Assembly: GCA_020852555.1 (NCBI GenBank)
Contig: JADZAQ010000051.1
Location: forward strand, 1 to 64,000
Source of the DNA: Burkholderiales bacterium
GTDB lineage: Bacteria; Pseudomonadota; Gammaproteobacteria; Burkholderiales; Casimicrobiaceae
Length of the DNA stretch: 64,000 nucleotides
Reading direction: 5' to 3'
The translations under genes were made by a program, and so were the position numbers. This document shows positions 54,112-62,113 of the stretch, piece after piece. Position 1 is the first letter of the stretch; every line of letters starts with the position of its first letter. Under the pieces are notes generated by a model. It was not told where the DNA came from. It saw nothing but the letters and a program-made list of their open reading frames with translations, and did not search any database.

Positions 54112-55866
54112 TCAATGGGGTGGCATCCATCCCAGGTGTTTCTTGAGGACGCCCATCAGTTCGCCGGTCGTCGCATCCGCGTCCGAGGCATCGATCATCG
54201 CCGGCAGCAGGACGCCGATCTCGCCCGTGTTGAAGCGAATTGTTGCCTCCTCGAGCTGGGCCATCGCCGCCTCCCACCTGGCGCGATCGCGGGTCGCGCG
54301 CAGCGCCTGGATGCGCTCGATCGCAATGCGCTCCGAATCGGGATTCACCTTGAAGACCTCGACGTCCTGGACGTCATCCGACTGGTACTTGTTGACACCG
54401 ACGAGCATGCGCTCCTTCATGTCGACTTGGTCGCGCCAGCGCACGGCTGACGCCTCTATCTGCTCGCGCACGTAGTCGTGACACTTGTGGTACCCGCCAC
54501 GCTTCTCGACGGCGTCGATAATGGCGATGGCGGCCGCCTCGATCTGGTTGGTCAGCGCCTCGACGTAGTACGAACCGCCGAGCGGGTCCGCCACGCGCGT
54601 GATGCCGCTCTCCTCCTGGATGATCTGCTGGACCCGCAGCGCCATCGTTGCCGAGTGCTCGGTGGGGATCGCGAGCGCTTCGTCGAACGTGCTGACTTCC
54701 ATGGCCTGCACGCCGGCGAGCGCGGCGCCGAACGCGTGCAACGTGGTGCGGATGAGGTTGTTGACCGGCTGCTGCGCGGTCAGCACGGCGCCGGAGGTGT
54801 GTGTGTGGATCCGCACGTGCATGCTGCGGGGATCGCGGGCACCGAGTTCGTGGCACTTCCTCGCCCAGATCCGGCGCAGCGCCCGAATCTTGCAGACTTC
54901 CTCGAAGAAGTCGTTCGCCTGCGAGATCTGGAAGCCGAAGCGATGCAGGAATTCGTCGGGCTCGAGGCCCTTCGCGATGCAGTTGCGCGCGTAATCGATG
55001 CCGGCCGCGACCGAGAAGGCGACCTCCTGCACGGCGGTCGATCCGGCTTCTTCCATCCCGTAGCCGAAGATGTTGACCGTGTTCCACTTGGGCATGCGCT
55101 TGGCGCAGAACGACACGATCTCGGCAGCGAGGTCCATGCCGGCTTTCGGAGGGAAGCACGTCATCCCCGTATATGCGCTCTGGTAATACCAGTTCATCGA
55201 GTTGCCGCCGAGCTTCTCCCACGGCACGCCGCGCCGCCGGGCGTACGCGAGATAGTGCGCGAGCACGGGGAGGTTTTCGTAGTACGAGATGTGCACGACG
55301 TTCATCTTGTCGAGCGGCAACCCGTCGAACAGCCGAGCGTTGTCCTCGCGCGTGTACACCGCCATGCCGCATTGGCCGACGCGGCCTTCCGCAGCGGGGT
55401 GGTCGGGGTCGATCCCCTCGTGCGAGACGAGGTCGTAGACGAGGTTGTAGAACGTGTTGCCAAAGTACCCGGTCATTCCCTGGCTTTGCAGGTAATCCAT
55501 GCGCCGGCGGGTCTCTTCGGGCAACCCGTATCCAATCACGGGCTGGTTCGCCCAGGGCATGAACTGGTATTGGGCCGCGTAAAGCCCGCGCGTGAATGGA
55601 AAGATCCCGGGCGCGCCTATCGACTGGAAGTCGAGCGCGGCGACGTCATGAGGAAAGTAAGCCGGCTTCAGCGGAAGGCCGGAGTCCGTGTGCCGCTTAT
55701 AGGCCGACGCGTCCACGCCGAACTTCTTCGCGATGGCGTCGAATTTATGGCGCCATTCGCGTTCCAGTTGCCGCGTCGCTTCGATAAACTCGGCGGTGAA
55801 TTGCGCAGGCTGTTCGGCTGCCGCACTTGCCGGTACGTTGGTTGCCTCTGCAACAGGGGTCGCCAT
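54112..55866 (-). CDS. Adenosylcobalamin-dependent acyl-CoA mutase, large subunit (atypical)
   Basis: 584-residue catalytic TIM-barrel subunit of the methylmalonyl-CoA mutase superfamily. Landmarks: PGIFPFTRGLYAAQY, GIDPDHPAAEGRVG, EAGSTAVQEVAFSVAAGIDY, RIHTHTSGAVLTAQQPVNN, and VADPLGGSYYVEALT. Methylmalonyl-CoA mutase holds the substrate carboxylate with Tyr89 and Arg207 (Propionibacterium numbering); by eye these align with V110 (ANQPVIGYG) and about T233 (AYTGMTCFPP). Isobutyryl-CoA mutase (Phe80/Gln198) and 2-hydroxyisobutyryl-CoA mutase (Ile90/Gln208) do not fit either. The substrate is thus a different acyl-CoA, unknown. The two-subunit architecture agrees with non-methylmalonyl mutases. 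Confidence 0.85.
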   Translation of the reverse strand: MATPVAEATNVPASAAAEQPAQFTAEFIEATRQLEREWRHKFDAIAKKFGVDASAYKRHTDSGLPLKPAYFPHDVAALDFQSIGAPGIFPFTRGLYAAQYQFMPWANQPVIGYGLPEETRRRMDYLQSQGMTGYFGNTFYNLVYDLVSHEGIDPDHPAAEGRVGQCGMAVYTREDNARLFDGLPLDKMNVVHISYYENLPVLAHYLAYARRRGVPWEKLGGNSMNWYYQSAYTGMTCFPPKAGMDLAAEIVSFCAKRMPKWNTVNIFGYGMEEAGSTAVQEVAFSVAAGIDYARNCIAKGLEPDEFLHRFGFQISQANDFFEEVCKIRALRRIWARKCHELGARDPRSMHVRIHTHTSGAVLTAQQPVNNLIRTTLHAFGAALAGVQAMEVSTFDEALAIPTEHSATMALRVQQIIQEESGITRVADPLGGSYYVEALTNQIEAAAIAIIDAVEKRGGYHKCHDYVREQIEASAVRWRDQVDMKERMLVGVNKYQSDDVQDVEVFKVNPDSERIAIERIQALRATRDRARWEAAMAQLEEATIRFNTGEIGVLLPAMIDASDADATTGELMGVLKKHLGWMPPH

Positions 55867-55908
55867 GGACTCTTTCCTTCCATCTTGTGAATGTCGTGGT
55901 GCCGCCTT

Positions 55909-57102
55909 TCAGGCGACCAATTCCAGGACTGCCGCCGTACCGATGCCGCCGCCGCCGCCGATCGTCGCGACGCCGAGGCGCGTCTCCGTGCGCTGCATCG
56001 CGTGCATCATCGTCACGATCGTGCGGACGCCGCTGCAGCCCACCGGATGACCGAGCGCGATGCCGCCACCGAGCGGATTCACGTGATCGAGGCCGATGTC
56101 GAGTTCGCGGCACGAGGAGAGCACGACCGACGCGAACGCTTCGTTGATCTCCCACCAGCCGATGTCGGTTGGCTTGAGGCCGGCGCGCTCGAGCGCACGC
56201 CTGGCCGCCGGTCCGGGGCTCATGCAGATGAGCCGGGGATCGACCCCGGCGCGCGCGGTCGAGCGCACGCGCAACACGGGCTTCACGCCCAGTTCGGCCG
56301 CCTTCTCGCGCGTCATCAGGAGCACCGCCGCCGCCCCATCGCTCACTCCCGACGCGTTGCCCGCCGTCACGGTGCCGTCGTCGCCGAATACCGGGTGCAG
56401 CTGCGAGAGCGTGGCGAGGCTGGTGTCGCGTCGCGGGTGCTCGTCCTGGGTGAAGTCGACCGCGCCCTTGCGGCCTTTGACCGTGAGCGGGACGATCTCG
56501 TCGCGGAAACGCCCCTGGTCGATGGCGGCGATCGCCAACTGGTGCGATCGCAGTGCGTACTCGTCCTGCTCGGCACGCGAGAGTCCGTAGACCTTGGCGA
56601 CGTGGTCGGCGGCCATGCCCATGCTGAATCGCCCGAACCGGTACGTGGAGGCCGACCAGGTCGATTCGTCGAACTGGTCGACGACTTCGCTGTTCCCCCG
56701 GCGGGTGCCCCAGCGGTGGCCGTGCAGAAGGAACGGCACGCCGCTCATGCTCTCCGTGCCGGCGGCGATGGCGACATCCGAGTCACCGTGCGCGATCTCC
56801 CGGACGACCGAGTTGAATGCCTCCAGCGAGGAGCAGCAGGCGACGTTGATCGCGGCGCCCGTGACGGAGAACGGGAATCCGCTCTCGAGGGCGCAGAAGC
56901 GCCCGATGTTGAGCGCCTGCGACGTCTGATAGACCTGGCCGACGACGACGGTATCCACCATCGCGGGGTCGATGTTCGCCCGGCGCACGACCTCGCGCAC
57001 CGGAGTGCGCACCAGCTCGTGCGCCGGAACGTCGCGAAGCGTTCCGCCGAAGGAACCTTGTGCCGTCCGACAGCCGGCGACCACCACCACTTCTCGTGTC
57101 AT
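55909..57102 (-). CDS. Thiolase-family acetyl-CoA acyltransferase (lacks second catalytic Cys)
   Basis: 397-residue thiolase. The nucleophile is C89 in NVACCSSLEAF (usual NxxCxSG), with NEAFA and GHPVGCSG also present. The second catalytic Cys, normally in LCIGGGMG, is replaced by T380 in VATIGGGGGIG. Without that base the enzyme may still make or cleave C-C bonds slowly, or may use another substrate class. ATG overlaps the stop of the upstream dehydrogenase gene (ATGA). 42 bases separate it from the mutase gene. Confidence 0.85.
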   Translation of the reverse strand: MTREVVVVAGCRTAQGSFGGTLRDVPAHELVRTPVREVVRRANIDPAMVDTVVVGQVYQTSQALNIGRFCALESGFPFSVTGAAINVACCSSLEAFNSVVREIAHGDSDVAIAAGTESMSGVPFLLHGHRWGTRRGNSEVVDQFDESTWSASTYRFGRFSMGMAADHVAKVYGLSRAEQDEYALRSHQLAIAAIDQGRFRDEIVPLTVKGRKGAVDFTQDEHPRRDTSLATLSQLHPVFGDDGTVTAGNASGVSDGAAAVLLMTREKAAELGVKPVLRVRSTARAGVDPRLICMSPGPAARRALERAGLKPTDIGWWEINEAFASVVLSSCRELDIGLDHVNPLGGGIALGHPVGCSGVRTIVTMMHAMQRTETRLGVATIGGGGGIGTAAVLELVA

Positions 57103-58043
57103 TTCTTGCCTCCGTGCGGCTCGATTCCGAAGTAGTCATACCAGCCCCCCTTGCTGCCCGGCTTGAGTTCCGGCGCGCCGCGGAAGCCTGCCATGAAGAC
57201 TTTGCGTGCGATGGGGGGAATCGCATACCGCTCGCCGAGCGTCTCGTGCAGGTAGTCTTGCGCGTGGTACCAGGCATCGAACGATGCTGTCTTGTCGAGG
57301 AGTTCGAACACGCCCATCGGCCATCCGAGTCCGGTCTTGACCATCTGGTCGACCTCGTGGATCCCACAAAGCCCCTCCTGCACCGCGCGCATCGCCTCAG
57401 CGGCGAAGATGTTGACGAAGCGGGTCATGAAGAATCCCGGGGCGTCGCGTACGATTACCGGCGTCTTTCCGATGCTCGCCAGGAAATCGACGCATCGGGC
57501 CGCGACCCAATCGTGGGTGCGATCGGCCCGGACGACCTCGATCAGCGGCATTACGTTGGAGGGATAGAACCAATGCGTCCCGATCATGCGTCCTGGCTGT
57601 TCGAGCGCGCCACTGAGCTCGGCGATCATGATCGACGACGTGTTGCTGGCGATCACGGCGTCAACGGGCGCAGCCGCCTCGATTTCCCGGAGGACGGCGT
57701 GCTTCAACGTCACGACCTCCGGTACCGTTTCGAAGACGATCTGCGCATCGCGAACACCTTCGCCGATGTCGAGGGTCGAGTGAATCCGCGCGATCGTTGA
57801 CTCGACGGCGCCGGCATCGAGGCGTCCTTTACGGACGGCGGCCTCCAGGCCGAAGGGTCCCTTGCGAATCAGCTCGAGCCCGTGGTCGAGCGTCTCCTGC
57901 CGGCGCGCGATTAACCGGACCTGCGCGTGCGGCGCGCCGAGCAGACAGGCGAGCACGATGCCGTGTCCCATCGATCCGCCGCCACCGACGACGGCGATGC
58001 GCGCGACCGGCGCGGACGCCGTGGACCGTGTGTTGCCGCTCAT
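57099..58043 (-). CDS. 3-hydroxyacyl-CoA dehydrogenase
   Basis: 314-residue NAD-dependent dehydrogenase of the short, free-standing kind. NAD binding is VGGGGSMGHGIVLACLL, the catalytic His is in THWFYPSNVMPLIEVV, and SNTSSI lies between. KGLGWPMGVF-like TGLGWPMGVFELLDK supports the C-terminal domain. The start at 58043 overlaps the meaB stop by 4 bases (ATGA) and its stop overlaps the thiolase start, so all three are tightly coupled. Confidence 0.92.
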   Translation of the reverse strand: MSGNTRSTASAPVARIAVVGGGGSMGHGIVLACLLGAPHAQVRLIARRQETLDHGLELIRKGPFGLEAAVRKGRLDAGAVESTIARIHSTLDIGEGVRDAQIVFETVPEVVTLKHAVLREIEAAAPVDAVIASNTSSIMIAELSGALEQPGRMIGTHWFYPSNVMPLIEVVRADRTHDWVAARCVDFLASIGKTPVIVRDAPGFFMTRFVNIFAAEAMRAVQEGLCGIHEVDQMVKTGLGWPMGVFELLDKTASFDAWYHAQDYLHETLGERYAIPPIARKVFMAGFRGAPELKPGSKGGWYDYFGIEPHGGKK

Positions 58044-59059
58044 GCGCCGCTCTCCCCGATGCGGCCATCGGTCGGAACGTGCCGGGTCAGCGCACTCGCC
58101 GCGTCGGCGGCATTCATCTCGCGGCTGGCCACCGCATCGGCGAGGCGACGGAGCATGCCGGAGCGTGCGGCTCTCGCCAGCGGAACGTCGACGAATGTCG
58201 TTTGAAGCGACGCGCGTATCTCGGCGATCGCCCGCTCGTGCTCGAGTGCGTGTAGTCGATTGGTCTCGCGCAGGTAGCGAGCGTGCGCCCCGATCGCCTC
58301 GGCGAGCTCGCCGATGCCTTCGCCTCGGTCCGCGATGGTCGTGACGACGGGAATCTTCCAACCCGGGGTGCGATCTTCGGCGCGCGTCGACAGCTCCCGC
58401 AGATACCTCCGCTTCGCGTCTGCGTCGGGCAGGTCGCCCTTGTTGATGCAGAAGATAGCGGCGATCTCGAGCACACCCGCCTTCATCGCTTGGATCGAAT
58501 CCCCGAGGCCCGGGGCCTCCACGACCACGGGCGTGTGTGCGACCTGCCAGACATCGACTTCGCTCTGTCCGATTCCCACCGTCTCCACGATGATGGGGTC
58601 GTAGCCGACGGCATCGAGGACGCGTACGAAATCGTGCGTGGTGCGGGCGAGTCCGCCGAGGAAGCCGCGGCTCGCCGCGCTGCGGATAAAGACGCCTTCG
58701 TGCGCGCTCGCACGGCTCATGCGCACGCGGTCGCCGAGCACCGCGCCGCCGGTGAACGGGCTGCTCGGATCGACGGCCACGACACCGACGCGCCGTCCCT
58801 GGTTCGCGAAGTGGATCGCGAGCTCGTTCACGAGGGTCGACTTTCCCGAGCCCGGCGGGCCGGTGATGCCGATGATGTGGGCGACACCACTGCGCGAGTG
58901 CAGCCGGCCGAGCAGGGCGCGCGCCGTCTCCCCTCCTCTTTCGGCGATGGTCAGCGCCTCGCCCAGCGGTACCTTCGCGCCGGAGACGAGCGCCTCGAAC
59001 CATGCGGAAGGTAGATCGACCTCGTGCGTCACACCTGGCTCCTCGTCAGTTACAGCCAT
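58040..59059 (-). CDS. meaB: MeaB-type G-protein chaperone for B12-dependent mutase
   Basis: 339-residue SIMIBI GTPase that protects and reloads adenosylcobalamin mutases. P-loop GPPGSGKST, DPSSPFTGGAVLGDR switch region, VETVGIGQSEVDV (G3-type motif) and INKGD (NKxD). It is the first gene of the minus-strand operon, behind the operator at 59139-59158. Its presence is independent evidence that the downstream mutase is a working B12 enzyme. Confidence 0.94.
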   Translation of the reverse strand: MAVTDEEPGVTHEVDLPSAWFEALVSGAKVPLGEALTIAERGGETARALLGRLHSRSGVAHIIGITGPPGSGKSTLVNELAIHFANQGRRVGVVAVDPSSPFTGGAVLGDRVRMSRASAHEGVFIRSAASRGFLGGLARTTHDFVRVLDAVGYDPIIVETVGIGQSEVDVWQVAHTPVVVEAPGLGDSIQAMKAGVLEIAAIFCINKGDLPDADAKRRYLRELSTRAEDRTPGWKIPVVTTIADRGEGIGELAEAIGAHARYLRETNRLHALEHERAIAEIRASLQTTFVDVPLARAARSGMLRRLADAVASREMNAADAASALTRHVPTDGRIGESGA

Positions 59060-59115
59060 TGTCGCGATGGCACGCGGAACGCGCGGATCGGCAAGTCTCG
59101 GCGGGGATCGGCCGC

Positions 59116-59158
59116 AGTATGAATCGCGCCCGTAAATAAATCAAGCGCTCGCTCGAAT
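59116..59158 (-). promoter_or_regulatory. meaB operon promoter with TetR-type operator
   Basis: On the minus strand TTGATT (59144-59139) and CATACT (59121-59116) are 17 bases apart. The -35 lies inside the palindrome TCAAGCG-CT-CGCTCGA (59141-59156, 6 of 7 positions symmetric). The same CAAGCGCT core followed by GAAT recurs at 59901-59917. tetR begins 51 bases to the right, so this is a divergent operator of the kind TetR repressors use. Confidence 0.6.
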
Positions 59159-59209
59159 TCTCGACCGGCGTTCGCCGCGGACCCGCCGTCGCGGTATGAT
59201 GCAGCCGCG

Positions 59210-59797
59210 ATGAACACGCTCGACGACTCGACCAGACGGCGGGAACTGCGAACCGCAGCGGCGCGGCTGTTTCGCAAGGTCGGGTATCCGCAGGCGACGG
59301 TTCGGGACATCGCCAAGGCCGTCGGCATGCAGTCGGGCAGCATCTTCTATTACTTCAAGACCAAGGAGGACATCCTGGTCGAGGTGATGAACGAGGGGAT
59401 GCGCCAGTTCATCGAGGCGGCGTGCGTCGCGATGGACGAGGCGACGCCGCCGCGGATGAAGCTGCGTACGCTGCTCGTCCGCCACCTCATGACGCTGCAC
59501 AGTCGGAACAACGACGAGTTGGCGGTGGTTCTCTCCGAATGGCGGTCGCTGTCGGCGCGGTCGCGCCGGCACGTCGTCGCGCAGCGCGACGAGGTCGAGG
59601 CCGCGTGGAACCGGGTTCTGCAGGAACTGGCCCAAGCGCATCTCATCAGCGGCGATATCGCCATCCTTCGTCTGGCGATCCTCGGCGCCGCCAACTGGTC
59701 TTTGCAGTGGTACGACAAGAAGGGCAAGCTCAGCATCGATGAGCTGGCCGACCAGTTGCTCGATCTGTTCGTCCCTACGCCGGCGCGACGAACGTAG
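59210..59797 (+). CDS. TetR-family transcriptional regulator
   Basis: 195-residue one-component repressor. The helix-turn-helix is in the first 50 residues (AARLFRKVGYPQATVRDIAKAVGMQSGSIFYYFKTKEDILVEV). The C-terminal ligand domain is of the size that binds acyl-CoAs in many catabolic clusters. It lies between the divergent mutase operon and the livHMK genes and probably controls both. TATGAT at 59195-59200 with TTCGCC 18 bases upstream may be its promoter; the mRNA leader would be only a few bases. Confidence 0.9.
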   Translation: MNTLDDSTRRRELRTAAARLFRKVGYPQATVRDIAKAVGMQSGSIFYYFKTKEDILVEVMNEGMRQFIEAACVAMDEATPPRMKLRTLLVRHLMTLHSRNNDELAVVLSEWRSLSARSRRHVVAQRDEVEAAWNRVLQELAQAHLISGDIAILRLAILGAANWSLQWYDKKGKLSIDELADQLLDLFVPTPARRT

Positions 59798-59900
59798 GCC
59801 GCGCCGGATCGGCGCGCCTGCCTTCGCTCCGCGGCATCCCCGTTCTTCCGATGCGCGGCCAGCGCGCCCGGCCGCGCCCGTGACCGCACCGGGATTCGAG

Positions 59901-59937
59901 CAAGCGCTTGACTGAATCGCTCGGCCGGTGCTAGTGT
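59901..59937 (+). promoter_or_regulatory. livHMK promoter with TetR-type operator
   Basis: CAAGCGCTTG (59901-59910) is a perfect 10-bp palindrome. It overlaps TTGACT (59908-59913), and TAGTGT (59932-59937) lies 18 bases further on, a reasonable sigma-70 promoter. The motif CAAGCGCT-N-G-N3-GAAT at 59901-59917 repeats the one in front of the meaB operon. Confidence 0.6.
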
Positions 59938-60034
59938 CGCCCAAATCGCCCCGCGCGCTTGTGCGGCAAATCGCGAGGTCGTGGGTGGAGTTATCTGCAG
60001 CCATCGGATCGAGTATCGTGGTTGGAAGGAGTCC

Positions 60035-60916
60035 ATGACATTCTTCGTCGAAGTCCTGGTGGCAGGCCTGCTCGCCGGCGTGATGTACTCGCTGGTCGCG
60101 CTCGGCTTCGTGCTCATCTACAAGGCGTCGGGTGTCTTCAATTTCGCGCAGGGTGCGATGGTGCTGTTCGCGGCGCTGTCGTTCGTCAATTTCCGCGCCT
60201 GGGGCGCTCCGTTCTGGCTCGCGCTGGTGCTGGCGATGGCGGTGATGGTGGTGCTCGCCTTGCTGGTCGAGCGGCTCGTCCTGCGCCCGCTCGCCAACCA
60301 GCCGCCGATGTCGCTGTTCATGGCCACCATCGGATTGACGATCGTGATCGAGGGGGTCGGCCAGTTGGTGTTCGGATCCAGGACGCACCGGCTCGATCTC
60401 GGGATCAAGGATGTCCCGATCGAGATGCTCGGCATCGGGATCAGCAAGTTCGACCTGTTCGCCGCGGCGGTGGCGGGCTCGCTGGTCCTCGCCCTCGTCC
60501 TGTTCTTCAATCGCACCGCCACCGGGCGCGCGCTGCGCGCCGTCGCCGACGATCACCAGGCCGCGATGTCGATCGGCATACCGCTGACCCGGATGTGGCG
60601 CTACGTCTGGGCCCTGTCGGGCGGCGTCGCGTTGATCGCCGGACTGCTGTGGGGTTCGCGCCTGGGCGTGCAGTTCGGGCTCGTCGTGGTCGCGCTGAAG
60701 GCACTGCCGGTGTTGATCCTCGGGGGTTTCACCTCCATCGCCGGAGCCATCGTCGGCGGGCTGATCATCGGCGCGGCGGAGAAGCTCGCGGAGATCTACC
60801 TGGGCGGCGCCATCGGCGGAGGGATCGAGAACTGGTTTCCGTATGTCCTGGCGATGCTCTTCCTCATCGTGCGGCCGAACGGATTGTTCGGCGAGCGCCG
60901 AATCGAGCGGGTCTGA
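60035..60916 (+). CDS. livH: Branched-chain amino acid-type ABC transporter permease LivH
   Basis: 293-residue polytopic permease of the LivH family with eight to nine spans. VLIYKASGVFNFAQGAMV is the family start motif and VVALKALPVLILGGFTSIAGAIVGG the conserved late loop (EAA-like). GGAAGGAG precedes the ATG at 60035, so I use it rather than upstream starts. livM follows after 3 bases. Confidence 0.93.
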   Translation: MTFFVEVLVAGLLAGVMYSLVALGFVLIYKASGVFNFAQGAMVLFAALSFVNFRAWGAPFWLALVLAMAVMVVLALLVERLVLRPLANQPPMSLFMATIGLTIVIEGVGQLVFGSRTHRLDLGIKDVPIEMLGIGISKFDLFAAAVAGSLVLALVLFFNRTATGRALRAVADDHQAAMSIGIPLTRMWRYVWALSGGVALIAGLLWGSRLGVQFGLVVVALKALPVLILGGFTSIAGAIVGGLIIGAAEKLAEIYLGGAIGGGIENWFPYVLAMLFLIVRPNGLFGERRIERV

Positions 60917-60919
60917 GCC

Positions 60920-61987
60920 ATGTTCTATCGCGAAGCGAGTCAGTACAAGACGAGCTACGGCACCGACCAGCAGGTGTTTCCGATCCTGCAGGACCGGGTC
61001 GGTTTCCTGGGGCTGATGGCGATCGCGTTCGTCGTGATTCCGGTGGTGGGCAACGACTACTGGTTCAACGGTCTCCTCATCCCCTTCCTCATCCTCGCCC
61101 TCGCAACACTCGGCCTCAACATCCTCACGGGGTTCGCCGGGCAGATCTCGCTGGGATCGGCCGGCTTCATGGGCGTGGGAGCCTTCGCGGCGTACAACTT
61201 CGCGCTGCGCATCGACGGCCTGCCCATCCTCGCGAGCTTCGTGCTCGGGTCGATGTGCGCGGCGGTGATCGGCGCGTTGTTCGGGCTGGCCTGCCTGCGG
61301 ATCAAGGACTTCTACCTGATCGTCGCCACGCTCGGCTCGCAGTTCTTCATCGAGTGGGCGCTCACCAAGTTCGGGTGGCTCACCAACTACAGCTCCTCCG
61401 GCGTGATCAGCGCGCAGAAGATCGTGATCCTCGGGGTGACGTTCGACTCCCCGCTGCGCCGGTACCTGCTCGTCCTCGCCATCGTCACCGTGATGGCGCT
61501 CGCGGCGAAGAACATGATGCGCGGGGCGTTCGGCCGAAGCTGTATGGCGGTCCGCGACATGGACGTCGCGGCGGCGGTCATCGGGATCCGGATCTTTCGC
61601 GTCAAGCTTGCCGCATTCGTGGTCAGTTCGTTCTACTGCGGCATGGCGGGAGCGCTGTGGGCGTTCGCGTACGTCGGGACGGTCGATCCCGAGGCCTTCG
61701 GCCTCGAGCGGTCGCTGCAGATCTTGTTCATGGCGATCATCGGCGGCCTGGGCAGCATCATGGGCAGTTTCCTGGGGGCGGCGTTCATCATGCTCCTGCC
61801 GATCTTCATGAACCTGGTCGGCTCGACGGTGTCGGGTAAGGCGATCGATACCAGCGTGGTCGCGAATGTCGAGCAGGTCGTGTATGGCGTACTGATCATC
61901 TGGCTGCTGGTGGTCGAGCCGGGAGGACTGGTCCGGCTCTGGCAGATCGGCAAGGAGAAGCTCCGGCTGTGGCCGTTCCCCCGGTAA
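60920..61987 (+). CDS. livM: Branched-chain amino acid-type ABC transporter permease LivM
   Basis: 355-residue permease with about ten spans, the usual partner of LivH. NILTGFAGQISLGSAGFMGVGAF and GIRIFRVKLAAFVVSSF are family motifs, with LFMAIIGGLGSIMGSFLGAAF near the end. Together with LivH, LivG, LivF and the LivK binding protein, it makes a complete five-part importer, split over two operons. Confidence 0.93.
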   Translation: MFYREASQYKTSYGTDQQVFPILQDRVGFLGLMAIAFVVIPVVGNDYWFNGLLIPFLILALATLGLNILTGFAGQISLGSAGFMGVGAFAAYNFALRIDGLPILASFVLGSMCAAVIGALFGLACLRIKDFYLIVATLGSQFFIEWALTKFGWLTNYSSSGVISAQKIVILGVTFDSPLRRYLLVLAIVTVMALAAKNMMRGAFGRSCMAVRDMDVAAAVIGIRIFRVKLAAFVVSSFYCGMAGALWAFAYVGTVDPEAFGLERSLQILFMAIIGGLGSIMGSFLGAAFIMLLPIFMNLVGSTVSGKAIDTSVVANVEQVVYGVLIIWLLVVEPGGLVRLWQIGKEKLRLWPFPR

Positions 61988-62113
61988 GGGGTCGTCCGTG
62001 GCTGCGAGAAGGGTTGTGGAGCTTGGAGCGGGATCGCCCGCCCGCGGCGTTGTCGGTGTCCGGGCCTGGATGCAGCGGATCCGCGATGGGTCAATCTTCT
62101 GGAGGAGATCACG

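Noticed and set aside
58990-59210. Cobalamin riboswitch expected before a B12-dependent mutase operon
   Set aside because: I looked for a B12-box-like leader before meaB; the leader is about 50 bases and holds only the TetR-type palindrome and promoter.
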